Assembly: GCA_900314885.1 (NCBI GenBank)
Contig: OMWY01000006.1
Location: 50,039 to 114,038 of the forward strand
DNA: 64,000 nucleotides
Reading direction: 5' to 3'
Source of the DNA: an uncultured Eubacteriales bacterium
GTDB taxonomy: Bacteria; Bacillota; Clostridia; Lachnospirales; Lachnospiraceae
Shown: positions 23,125 through 31,847 of the stretch, in pieces
Layout: every line of letters starts with the position of its first letter
Position numbering within the stretch: position 1 is the first letter of the stretch
Program-made: the position numbers and the translations under genes
The notes under the pieces: generated by a model
What the model was told of the DNA's origin: nothing
The model's database searches: none
What the model saw: only the letters and a program-made list of their open reading frames with translations

Positions 23125-23934
23125 TTACTTCACCGTTGTGCTTTCTTTATCTCCGTTTGCCATCTTCACGATATCGCCGACTCCGTCAAGTACCACCGAC
23201 GGACGGTAAGCGTATTCCTTAAGTGTCTCACGGGTACTGATTCCGGAGAGGACGAGAACAGTTGACATGCCGGACTCCATGCCGGAAATGACATCGGTAT
23301 CCATGCGGTCGCCTATCATTACCGCCTCTGCCGAATGGCAGCTAAGCAGCTTAAGCCCCGTTCTCATCATAAGAGGGTTAGGCTTACCGCAGAAGTAGGC
23401 CCTTTTCCCCGTCGCCATCTCGATCGGCGCAGTAAGAGCACGGCATGCAGGCGCTATTCCATTTTCAATAGGACCTGATACATCAGAGTTCGCGCCGATA
23501 AGCTTAGCCCCATTCATTACAAGGTTTGTAGCTGTCGTAAGCGTATCGAGGGAATATGCCTTACCCTCGCCTACAATTACATAGTCAGGATTCACATCAT
23601 TCATCGTAATTCCGGCGTCATAGAGAGCATTTAAAAGGCCCGCTTCGCCTATTACAAATGCGGAGCATCCCGGTGACTGCTCCTTGATAAAGGCCGCCGT
23701 CGCAAGGGCGCTCGTATAGAAATGCTCGGCCGGAACGTCGAGTCCCATTCTCTCTAGCTTCTGGTGGAGCTCAAGAGGCGTGCTTCCACTGTTATTTGTA
23801 AGGAATAAATATCCCTTACCGCTCTTCTGGAGCCACTCTATAAACTCACGGACTCCCGGAAGAATCTTATTCCCGTGGTAGATGACACCATCCATATCGC
23901 ATATAAAACCCTTCTTTGCGTTAAAATCAATCAT
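23125..23934 (-). CDS. NagD-like HAD-IIA sugar phosphatase
   Basis: The 269-residue cytoplasmic phosphatase of the HAD IIA (NagD/AraL) group shows motif I DMDGVIYHGN (nucleophile Asp14), motif II FLTNNSGS, the substrate cap (about 80-180), the CGKPNP lysine and the MIGDRMDTD metal site. Members remove phosphate from sugar phosphates or related metabolites; the natural substrate is unknown. AAGGAGAAGG precedes the ATG. The last 84 codons plus terminator are duplicated at 17222-17512. The gene is complete and convergent with the HipA-like module. Confidence 0.87.
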   Translation of the reverse strand: MIDFNAKKGFICDMDGVIYHGNKILPGVREFIEWLQKSGKGYLFLTNNSGSTPLELHQKLERMGLDVPAEHFYTSALATAAFIKEQSPGCSAFVIGEAGLLNALYDAGITMNDVNPDYVIVGEGKAYSLDTLTTATNLVMNGAKLIGANSDVSGPIENGIAPACRALTAPIEMATGKRAYFCGKPNPLMMRTGLKLLSCHSAEAVMIGDRMDTDVISGMESGMSTVLVLSGISTRETLKEYAYRPSVVLDGVGDIVKMANGDKESTTVK

Positions 23935-24013
23935 CGGCCTTCTCCTTTTGGCATTTTTAAAACTACATTAATTTTAACATTTTATAGTGCAACTAACAAG
24001 AGGGTAATTATGG

Positions 24014-24244
24014 TTACACTACTCCCCTTAGTTCCGTAATGCTTTCTTCATCTATGTCAATCTTTCCCTTATATTTTTCAAAAACACTTCTGGCCGACGG
24101 CTTTTCCATTTGAAGGTATATTCTTCCATCTTCATCCTTTAGGAATAATACCCTACTGCCAGAAACAATACCCAAATAATCCCTTATATTTTCCGGGACT
24201 TTAATGCTGCCATTACTATACACAACAGACTCATTACTAATCAT
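24014..24244 (-). CDS. AbrB/MazE-type DNA-binding protein, orphan antitoxin-like
   Basis: The 76 residues begin with a swapped-hairpin AbrB domain (SNGSIKVPENIRDYLGIVSGSRVLFLKDEDGRIYLQ, about 9-45) followed by a short acidic tail. Such proteins are MazE/VapB-like antitoxins or SpoVT/AbrB regulators. No MazF or PIN-domain toxin lies downstream; the next gene on the strand is the HAD phosphatase. It may be a leftover antitoxin or a solitary regulator. AGGAGG precedes the ATG at 24244. Confidence 0.75.
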   Translation of the reverse strand: MISNESVVYSNGSIKVPENIRDYLGIVSGSRVLFLKDEDGRIYLQMEKPSARSVFEKYKGKIDIDEESITELRGVV

Positions 24245-24356
24245 TATCCTTACCTCCTATTCCATTTTCAATTATACTACCTTTTTTGTTATTCGGCAAG
24301 AATAAATGTATATTTATGGCGGCTATCTTAACAATTATAAATCTTGGTAAAGTTGC

Positions 24357-24467
24357 ATCCCGAGTCAGTCACGACCTGCTTAGCAGGTCAAGCCTGACAC
24401 TGGATGGTAGAATTATCCCCTCAATTTACGTGTCTGGCTTCGCACGTAGTGCGGTGCCTGACTCGGA
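24357..24467. repeat. REP-like element with two inner hairpins
   Basis: Outer arms atcccgagtcag (24357-24368) and ctgactcgg (24459-24467) enclose two perfect hairpins: gacctgc-tta-gcaggtc (24373-24389) and cgcac-gta-gtgcg (24441-24453). Outer arms match the element at 1472-1520. It fills most of the gap between the AbrB-like gene and the acylation operon. Confidence 0.65.
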
Positions 24468-24496
24468 ATGATGAATCGCAAATGTAACCCCATATA

Positions 24497-25984
24497 CTAC
24501 AGCATAGTGCGTAGGACCTTCCTGTCTATTTTCTGCATAGCATTGCGAGGAAGGGCTTCGATATATTTTATCACCTTTGGAAGCTGGTACTTAGTAACTT
24601 GCTTCTTTAAGAAACCCATAAACTCGACTTCGTTATATGTATCGTTCTTAACAACAAATATTGCCGGCACTTGGCCTGTAATTTCCTCAGGATCTGGAAT
24701 ACCGACACACGCGCACTCTACTATTCCGTGATACTGTGATGCAGCATTCTCAATTTCAACAGGGTAGACTTTCTCCCCACCAACGTTTATCAAGTCATCA
24801 GATCTGCCAAGCATACAAATGTAGCCATCTTTAATATAAGCAAGGTCATTCGAAAGATAGCCTCCATTTACAAGACTTTTCTTTGTATTCTCTTCATCTT
24901 TATAGTAGCCTGAAAATACCATATCTCCTTCAATCATGAGTCTTCCGGGATTATCATGTGTAGAGGAAAACTCATTGTAGTCACAATCTACAATTTTCAA
25001 GGAAGCCATCTGTTTATCTGACTTTCCCAAGGCATTTTCCAGCCCATTATCTATCAAGTTAGATGCATTACAAAAAATTACTGTTCCCCCAACTTCAGAG
25101 GCCCCGTAATTGCATATTATCTTAGTTTTCGGCAACAGTTCCACATATTTTTTCTTTTGATTTTCACTTAGCGACCCCGCACCTACTTCTATCAGTTTCA
25201 ATCTTCCTACAATTTCCGAAAATCTATTTTTCATTTGCGCTTCTACTATTGGAAAACTAGCAGGGACGCATTCCATTGCGCTACAATTATACTTTATAAT
25301 ATTGTTTTCCAAATCTTTTGCGAATGTAAATCCGTTCTGAAGAACACAAGTACAGCCGTTATAAAGACCGGTTCGTAATTTTCTCAATGCCAACGTATGG
25401 TGAAGCGGTGTAGGTATTAAAAGAACATCATCTTTTTTGTGATGATTAAAATTATTATCTCCCATAATAACAGCGCTTATCGTCCGAAAGCTTAACATCA
25501 CTCCCTTCGGTACACCCGTAGTCCCGGATGTAAATAAAATTTCTGAAATTCTCTCGCTATCACGATCAACGTGCGGATATGAAATATGAACTTTACCATT
25601 CACTGCCTTCTCATACATTTCATGTAATGAAGCAGTTTTTACTTTTTCAGACAAGGAATATTTCTTATCCGTAAGCAGTAAATTTCCATCAATCTTAGCA
25701 TATAGCTTTTCGACTAACTCCGCCGTCGCATTTTTATCAAGGAATACAGCAACCGCGCCTATTAATGTAATTGCCAGATAAGCTACAACCGTTTCCTGCT
25801 TCGATACTGCCGATATAAATATATGATTATTTTCAGTTGCACCTAATTCTTTTAACTTATACGAAAAGTTTATTGTAGCATTTGCAAGAGCTCTATAACT
25901 TAGCAGTTCATTTTTATAAGCAACAGCTAATCTATCATGATAAGCAATTGCATTTTCAAATACTTTATTTACGAGTACTTCCAT
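24497..25984 (-). CDS. AMP-dependent acyl/amino-acid ligase of a Dlt-like operon
   Basis: The 495-residue ANL-superfamily enzyme activates a carboxylic acid as acyl-AMP and presumably loads it on the carrier protein encoded just upstream. Motifs: FTSGTTGVPKGV (150-162), NYGASEVGGT (292-301), the hinge GRSDDLINVGGEKVYP and the C-terminal catalytic lysine in NAMQKIDRKVL. The position matches DltA of D-alanylation operons. However, the A5 block reads NYGASE rather than the NVYGPTE usual in DltA and looks more like an acyl-CoA ligase, so the substrate may not be D-alanine. It lies 2 bases downstream of the carrier gene. It is the last gene of the operon. Confidence 0.78.
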   Translation of the reverse strand: MEVLVNKVFENAIAYHDRLAVAYKNELLSYRALANATINFSYKLKELGATENNHIFISAVSKQETVVAYLAITLIGAVAVFLDKNATAELVEKLYAKIDGNLLLTDKKYSLSEKVKTASLHEMYEKAVNGKVHISYPHVDRDSERISEILFTSGTTGVPKGVMLSFRTISAVIMGDNNFNHHKKDDVLLIPTPLHHTLALRKLRTGLYNGCTCVLQNGFTFAKDLENNIIKYNCSAMECVPASFPIVEAQMKNRFSEIVGRLKLIEVGAGSLSENQKKKYVELLPKTKIICNYGASEVGGTVIFCNASNLIDNGLENALGKSDKQMASLKIVDCDYNEFSSTHDNPGRLMIEGDMVFSGYYKDEENTKKSLVNGGYLSNDLAYIKDGYICMLGRSDDLINVGGEKVYPVEIENAASQYHGIVECACVGIPDPEEITGQVPAIFVVKNDTYNEVEFMGFLKKQVTKYQLPKVIKYIEALPRNAMQKIDRKVLRTML

Positions 25985-25986
25985 TA

Positions 25987-26223
25987 TCAGCCTTCTTTCT
26001 CATTAACAAGGCGAGCAACGAGCGCCGCAATAGCATCAAGCGAATTAAAATTGTCCTCAACAATTTCTTCATATGGAATCTCAATATCGTATTCCATTGA
26101 AAGCGCCTGAATAATCTCCGTCAACGTAAGAGAGTCCAGAACCTCATCTTCAACAAGGCTTGTTCCGGAAAAATCCGTGTCAGGAAATTCTTCTTTTAAA
26201 AATTCTTTTACTTTTTCTTCCAT
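25987..26223 (-). CDS. Acyl/peptidyl carrier protein (DltC-like)
   Basis: The 78-residue four-helix carrier protein has the phosphopantetheine-attachment serine in EVLDSLTL (Ser31). The pantetheine arm would receive the acyl group from the ligase and pass it to the MBOAT membrane protein. The protein is acidic (EEIVEDNF), as in this family. AAGGAGA precedes ATG 26223. It lies 11 bases downstream of the MBOAT gene and 2 bases upstream of the ligase gene. The DltC likeness comes from context; the sequence equally fits a general carrier protein. Confidence 0.85.
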   Translation of the reverse strand: MEEKVKEFLKEEFPDTDFSGTSLVEDEVLDSLTLTEIIQALSMEYDIEIPYEEIVEDNFNSLDAIAALVARLVNEKEG

Positions 26224-26234
26224 CTTATGTCTCC

Positions 26235-27869
26235 TTAATATCTCATATAGATAAATGAACCGGCGTCATATCCGGGTCCATACACGCCTAAAATTAACAC
26301 TGCTAAGACTTCAAGTATATACACGCACCACCTCAGAGTGATTGGATATCCGGCTATTTTCTCTCTAATGACTGTTCCATTTTCCTGTGCCTTACTTACC
26401 TTATAAAGAGCAATTATTAGAATCAACGAAAGCACGAATTCCGTCAATGATAGTCCTTGATAAAACAACGTTCCATCAAATATCTGCCAGATAGCAAATC
26501 CTGTGCATATACGTTTAAACACAGTCAGACTTACTAAGAGCTTTGTCGGGATAGTAATGATACGCGCTCCGATAAATATCATAAATGTACGTATTATCTG
26601 AAAACGTTTATAAACGGCTGAGTTCACGTTTATCTTCAATTTTCCCGGTAAAGCCGCAAGCTGCTTTTTGCCAAGAGTCGATATCACAATAATAGTTCCC
26701 CAGTACAATCCCCAGACAAGATAATTTAGTCCGGTCGCATGCCACATTCCTGTAAGAATCCACACAGAGTATAGCGGAATTATTACACTGAATGCTTTCG
26801 AAAAAGATTTCCCGGCATGCTTTTTTATAAATCCGGCTTGCTTTATTAAGAACTTCGAAGAAGCCAGCGGCAGGTATATATAATCCTTATACCATGTACC
26901 CAGAGTAATATGCCATCTTCTCCAAAACTCAGCCGCTGTTCTTGAGAAAAACGGATGATTAAAGTTCTCCTCGAGTTTTATTCCAAACATTTCAGAGGCA
27001 CCAAGTGCTATATCCATGCAGCCTGAAAAGTCACAATATAGCTGAACTGCGCCAAAAATCGTCGCTGTCAGAAGTATTGCTCCACCCTTTGTTTCATAAT
27101 TACCGTACACATTATTTACGAAAACACTTATTCTGTCAGCTATCGCGAGTTTCTTAAAATATCCCCAAGCCATACGCTGGAGACCAAAACAGAACAATTT
27201 ATAATCAAATTCATGCCCTGTATTTAATTGCTCGGCACTGAATCGATGCTTGCTTATAGGGCCTTCTACAATTTTCGGAAAGTAAAGCGCAAAAAGAAAT
27301 AATTTCAGAACATTTCTCTCCGCCTTTTCCTTTTTCCAATAAACATCCGCCAAGTACCCAATCATAGATAATGTATAGTAAGAAATCCCAAGTGGAACAA
27401 AAAATGAGTTTCCACTAAATACATCTATAGTAGCTTTATCTCTTACAAATGGTCTCGATAAAGGAATGCGGTTGCACCAGTGAACAACACGTTGGTATAA
27501 GTTTGACATAATACGCACGCCTGCACGGATCTTAGGAATATTTACAAACTGATGTTGTCCTTTTACATATATTAGCATTGATGTCGTCACAATTATCGTA
27601 AGCCAAAGAATAAATTTCGCTCGTTTTTTACATTTATCTCTATACGCCTTCTCGCCTACAGCATTTACCTGTCCTTCCATTCTTTTAGCAGAGAAATAAC
27701 AAATAAACGTTGTTATAAATACACATGGAAAAAGCTCTATTCCCCAAGAGAAGTAAAACAGTACACTGCCACACAGAAGGACGAACCATCGTACCTTTAG
27801 TGGAACAGTATAGTAAACAATGCATATTGCGAAGAGAAATGGAAGAAATATATAATCAGTGAAGCTCAT
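26235..27869 (-). CDS. MBOAT O-acyltransferase (DltB/AlgI-like)
   Basis: A 544-residue membrane protein with about 11-12 helices. It has the MBOAT signatures EFWRRWHITLGTWYKDYIYLPL (His320) and TGMWHATGLNYLVWG (catalytic His377). It moves an acyl group from the carrier protein across or onto the outer membrane face. The C-terminus ends FIYMRY, resembling the aromatic F-I-Y-x-x-F end of AlgI/PatA-type enzymes and of DltX, which is thought to carry the acyl group. No separate dltX is seen, so this tail may do the job. It overlaps the upstream SGNH gene by 14 bases. Confidence 0.85.
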   Translation of the reverse strand: MSFTDYIFLPFLFAICIVYYTVPLKVRWFVLLCGSVLFYFSWGIELFPCVFITTFICYFSAKRMEGQVNAVGEKAYRDKCKKRAKFILWLTIIVTTSMLIYVKGQHQFVNIPKIRAGVRIMSNLYQRVVHWCNRIPLSRPFVRDKATIDVFSGNSFFVPLGISYYTLSMIGYLADVYWKKEKAERNVLKLFLFALYFPKIVEGPISKHRFSAEQLNTGHEFDYKLFCFGLQRMAWGYFKKLAIADRISVFVNNVYGNYETKGGAILLTATIFGAVQLYCDFSGCMDIALGASEMFGIKLEENFNHPFFSRTAAEFWRRWHITLGTWYKDYIYLPLASSKFLIKQAGFIKKHAGKSFSKAFSVIIPLYSVWILTGMWHATGLNYLVWGLYWGTIIVISTLGKKQLAALPGKLKINVNSAVYKRFQIIRTFMIFIGARIITIPTKLLVSLTVFKRICTGFAIWQIFDGTLFYQGLSLTEFVLSLILIIALYKVSKAQENGTVIREKIAGYPITLRWCVYILEVLAVLILGVYGPGYDAGSFIYMRY

Positions 27870-29586
27870 TTACTTTATCCTCCATAGCTTTCCTCGTATT
27901 TCTGCACAGTTCATTATAATTTGCTAGTTTTATTAAATCGCCTGGCAAAGGCTGTCCCGGATGCTCTCTTTCATACTCATAAAGTTGCGCTGACAGGTCC
28001 CAGCTTGTTCTCTTGCTGGCTCCACACGTATCAAATACTGCTTGGTCAACAATCTCTTCGTATTTTTTATTATACACTACGATATTTATTCCACGGCTAT
28101 TGTACATATATTCAGCGCCATTTATCGTACAAGAAGCAACATTTCCATTTGAAAGCCCGCCGCTCGTTAATACAAATGGTATATCACCATTGATAACCCC
28201 TTTCTCAGAAATGGTCTTTGCATCTGCCTGGTTAATAATGTTTTCTTTATTAAGCTCAGCGTTTTCTATATCATTCTGTTGCCAATCATTTTCGGCAATA
28301 ACTTCGCCTCGATCAGGTTCATCTTTTTCACTAACCTTGCCATTATTTATAACAGCAAGATAAGATGATCGAAACTGAATAGCAGCTAAACTTATGAGGC
28401 CTGCTTCTCTGAATACACTACGTTGTCTATCAGTCAATGCACCGGAAGCATCATCTTTTACCGCTATAAATATTTCACAGTCCGGATTCCTCACCGCCTT
28501 ATCGATATATCCCGCTATATCATCTTCATTCTTTAATGACATAGCAAATCCAACGGTATCTTCATAATTCTTAAGAGACTCATTCATAAAAGCGTATCTG
28601 AAGTCATTTCGAACATCAGTAGCTCCACAATTCTGAGACAGGTATCTTCCAAACCACTTCGTAATTCTACTGGCGCCTTGATAATTCATATGACCACCAT
28701 CTGCACTGTCAATGGCATGATTATAGCCTGATTCACTGAGATAAGGCTCAAAATTAAAATCTATAAAGCTAAGATTATACTTGTCTGCTATTTTAGCTAC
28801 AGCATTATGGTCATTTGAAGACCATGAACTTATTACCGGAGTCTTAGTGAGAATTAATCTAATATTATGAGCTTTTGTAAAGTCTATCAATCTGCTCAAA
28901 TAATACAGCGAGTCTTCATCCAATGTTGTTTCCAAAGCATTATAATTTATCAGATAAGATGGAACAGCCAAATCCGTACCCACAGATGAATAATCTATAT
29001 ACCTCCCCGTCGCGAAGTTAAAACCTCTCGTTCCTGACTTTACTAAGTACCGGCTTTTTCTGAAATCGCTATAATTTGTAGCCGACCATCTTGAGTGATA
29101 TGAAAAAATCGGAAAAAGATAAGATATTTCATCATTAAGGCTATCAGTGTAATCTCTCACCGCTTCAATCTTATTTTTAGAAAAATGCATCGCGTCAATT
29201 GCTTTCCTATAAAAAGCCTCAATAGGAGATCTTCTAAGCATCGATGTATCCAATATAACCGTCTTCAATGTTTTTCCATGTAGCCTGTAAGTTTCTTTTG
29301 TCCAATAATAAGAACCTAACATTGGCTGCTGTTCAGTTCCAAGGTTATAAGCGCAAATACCATAGTCTCTATAAAGCTCAGCAGGTATAAAACCGTTCGC
29401 TGTTATACTTGCTCCGAGGAAAATAGTTTCCACCGTATTCTTCGGCTCTTTGTAAAAGCCATGTAGCGTATCGTAATTATTCCAGTCTCTCCACACTGGT
29501 TGGTAAAATTTTCCTGTCGCAGATATGGTTAGCCCCAAAATAATGGCAAAGCCAATTATTCTCAGTGTTGCTTGCTTTTTACACAT
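27856..29586 (-). CDS. Membrane-anchored SGNH protein with ILEI/FAM3-like C-terminal segments (DltD-like)
   Basis: One N-terminal membrane helix (about 8-25) is followed by an extracytoplasmic SGNH hydrolase fold: IFLGASITANG (Ser60), NLGTEQQ and DGGHMNYQG (Asp296/His299). In Dlt-like systems this partner completes transfer of the acyl group to a polymer. Residues 346-418 (EIFIAVKDDASGALTDRQRSVFREAG) resemble the second half of an interleukin-like EMT inducer (ILEI/FAM3) domain. Residues 473-525 (SRGINIVVYNKKYEEIVDQAVFDT) resemble its first half, so the order looks permuted. ATG 29586 has TGGAGG at proper distance and is preferred to ATG 29598. It is the first gene of the operon. Confidence 0.72.
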   Translation of the reverse strand: MCKKQATLRIIGFAIILGLTISATGKFYQPVWRDWNNYDTLHGFYKEPKNTVETIFLGASITANGFIPAELYRDYGICAYNLGTEQQPMLGSYYWTKETYRLHGKTLKTVILDTSMLRRSPIEAFYRKAIDAMHFSKNKIEAVRDYTDSLNDEISYLFPIFSYHSRWSATNYSDFRKSRYLVKSGTRGFNFATGRYIDYSSVGTDLAVPSYLINYNALETTLDEDSLYYLSRLIDFTKAHNIRLILTKTPVISSWSSNDHNAVAKIADKYNLSFIDFNFEPYLSESGYNHAIDSADGGHMNYQGASRITKWFGRYLSQNCGATDVRNDFRYAFMNESLKNYEDTVGFAMSLKNEDDIAGYIDKAVRNPDCEIFIAVKDDASGALTDRQRSVFREAGLISLAAIQFRSSYLAVINNGKVSEKDEPDRGEVIAENDWQQNDIENAELNKENIINQADAKTISEKGVINGDIPFVLTSGGLSNGNVASCTINGAEYMYNSRGINIVVYNKKYEEIVDQAVFDTCGASKRTSWDLSAQLYEYEREHPGQPLPGDLIKLANYNELCRNTRKAMEDKVNELH

Positions 29587-29597
29587 TTCAGCCTCCA

Positions 29598-29672
29598 TTT
29601 AGTCATCTTTGGGATAATTATATATCTTCATTCATGATATTGTCAAGATGAATTTAGTCATTATTGGGATAA
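29598..29672. promoter_or_regulatory. Divergent control region with two direct-repeat operators
   Basis: On the minus strand TTGACA (29646-29641), 18-base spacer, TATAAT (29622-29617) drives the acylation operon. Two 20-base direct repeats, tttagtcatctttgggataa at 29598-29617 and a copy with two differences at 29653-29672, flank the promoter. One covers the operon transcript start region, the other the region just before the XRE gene. This fits control of both genes by the XRE protein. Confidence 0.7.
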
Positions 29673-29686
29673 GTAAGGAGTGTTGT

Positions 29687-29935
29687 ATGAAGATATATAA
29701 GAGTACTAACGGGAAATGCAATATTTGCGGAAACAAAATAAAAGAGCTTAGAGAATTATCTAAGCTCTCACAAGAACAGTTAGCGGCTAAACTGCAGCTG
29801 ATTGGATTAAACCTGACGCAAAAGGCTATCAGCCGGATAGAATCCGGTGAAAGGGTTGTTCCGGATTACGAACTGCTTTACTTTGCAAAGGTTTTTGATG
29901 TCACGGTTGCCAATCTGCTTGAGGACAATATATAA
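29687..29935 (+). CDS. XRE-family regulator
   Basis: The 82-residue protein starts at ATG 29687 behind AAGGAG; the upstream in-frame ATG at 29648 lies in the promoter-operator region and is unlikely. The Cro/C1-type helix-turn-helix is LSQEQLAAKLQLIGLNLTQKAISRIESGE. The N-terminus carries a CxxC pair (KCNICGNK), which may bind metal or be structural. Divergent from the acylation operon and next to direct-repeat operators, it is the likely local repressor. It ends 26 bases from the converging chemoreceptor pseudogene. Confidence 0.8.
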   Translation: MKIYKSTNGKCNICGNKIKELRELSKLSQEQLAAKLQLIGLNLTQKAISRIESGERVVPDYELLYFAKVFDVTVANLLEDNI

Positions 29936-29961
29936 AAAAAATATATTCCCTTTTATTACAT

Positions 29962-31692
29962 TCAGATCTTAAATTTTGTAAGTGATTCATTAATTTCGGA
30001 AGCGGACTTGGATACGCTTTCGGCGCTTTCGCTGACAGCGCCGCTCTCGGAGGCGATGTCTGCTGCCTCACCGGTAAGGGTATCTATGGTTTCGGTAACC
30101 TGGGTCGTCGAAGCGCTCTGCTCTTCTGAAATAGCGGCTACGCTTGAAGCGATGCTGTCTACACTGCTCATATCGGAAATCATTTCATTCATCAGCTTAG
30201 CTGTAGCGTTAAGTCCTTCAAATATCTGGTTGAATGAATCCTCAGCCTTAGCGACTACCGTAGAGCTCTCACCGATAGAATCCATATTCGACTGAGACTT
30301 CGCTGAAAGATTCGTGATCTCGCCTGTAATTTCCTCGATGATTCCCGCAATTTCCTTTGCCGCGTTAGAGGAGTCATTCGCAAGCTTTCCGATTTCATCC
30401 GCTACGACCGCGAAGCCTCGTCCTGCCTCACCCGCGCGGGCCGCCTCGATACTTGCGTTAAGTTAGAGGAGGTTTGTCTGCTGGGCGATGGAATCTATCA
30501 TGCTGACGATTTCAGTAATCTTCTTAGCCGACTCGCCGACGATATTAACAACGTCGTTCATGTCGCTCATGGAGCCCGTAATGCCACCCATACTGTCGCT
30601 AACAGCCTTCATGTCCTTCTGGCCTACATCAGCCTTATCCACAAGGTCGAGCATAGTTGAGTTTACGGATTTTCCTTTTTCGGTTATATCGGAAATGGAT
30701 CCCGCAAGCTTCGTAGCGTTATTCGCAAGCTCTTCAACGGCGCTTGCCATATCATCCATGGTCGCCTTAATATTTTTCATGGACTCAGACTGCTCTGTCG
30801 CCTAGTCGCTCATGGCGGCTGACGCTTCCTTAGATGAAGCGGAATCCTCATGGAGCTTCGCCGCGTTTTTCTGAATATCACTTATCGTGGATTTCATGTT
30901 CGCTACATAGCTTCTCAGTTCATCACGGATAAGCCCGATTTCATCACCTGTTCCGGCAGGCATTTCAACTGTGAAATCATCGCCCTCAGAAACGTCCTTG
31001 CCGTTAAGATCCTTATTTTCAGGATAAGCAAGTACCATGTTATCGGCGATCGCGAATGTGGCGCCTGTGCCCATCGGCTTCAGACTATCTAACGTATCTG
31101 AAAGTACATCAAGATATATATCTATAGCAAGAACGCCCTTCTCGCCATTAGCAAAATCCACTTTCCTGCAGAATGTAACGCACATATACCCCGTCGAAGC
31201 GTCAAGATATGGCTCTGTAGCGGTGAGCGTGTCATAGTTTACGCCCTGCTTGTACCAGTCCCTCTCTGTAGCTACCCAGTCGGAATCAACGGTTGTTCCA
31301 TCCGTAAAAAGATAACTGTTATCAGAAAAACCTATGTAAATACCTGAGGTATTCATAGTCTTTATGTCATGTGACGGAAGGATATAATTGTAAATGTCGT
31401 CATGCGTCGCAAGAGGAATACTTTCAAGGGTATTTGCGTACTCTTCTATGGTAGACGTTACACTTGTGATAGTATTGCCGATCTGTTCAGCATTTTCAAC
31501 TGTCTAAGCCTGTAAGTTTTCCTTAGAGAGCTTTACGATGGTGTTCTTAGTCTGTATGCTTAAAAACGCGATGATAATTATAATTCCCACCGCTGTTACA
31601 GGGACGAGCGTAGTTACAAGTATACGCCCTATGCTCTTTTTCGTTTTACCCTCTTCGGGTTTTGTTTTTCCGGTGCCTGCTTTCTTAGCCAT
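29962..31692 (-). pseudogene. Methyl-accepting chemotaxis protein with three in-frame stops
   Basis: One continuous frame of 577 codons from ATG 31692 (site AAGGAGGG) encodes an N-terminal membrane helix, a Cache-type extracellular domain (YIGFSDNSYLFTDG, ATERDWYKQG, KVDFANGEKGVLAIDIYLD) and a full signalling domain ([25 protein letters not shown]). It is interrupted by TAG at 31504-31506, TAG at 30802-30804 and TAA at 30463-30465. The TAA replaces the Ser of the conserved LLSLNAS motif. No frameshift is needed. Three separate nonsense changes in one otherwise well-kept gene suggest recent decay. An intact paralogue lies at 34569-36587. Serine-to-stop changes (TCR to TAR) could explain all three, but only the last can be read with confidence. 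Confidence 0.85.
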
Positions 31693-31847
31693 GGTCAGAC
31701 CCTCCTTATGTATGAAGTGTTTTAAGTACAAACTTTGATGTCATACATTACCCCATATCATGAAGGTTTTGTGCTTTCATGATGTCGCAAGTTATAATGC
31801 GTTTTTATGAACATCATTATAGCACTTTATTATTTGTGAATCAAGAC

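Noticed and set aside
30440..31510. Stop-codon readthrough or a recoded genetic code in the chemoreceptor gene
   Set aside because: Other genes in the window end normally at TAA and TAG, so general reassignment is excluded; nonsense mutation is simpler.
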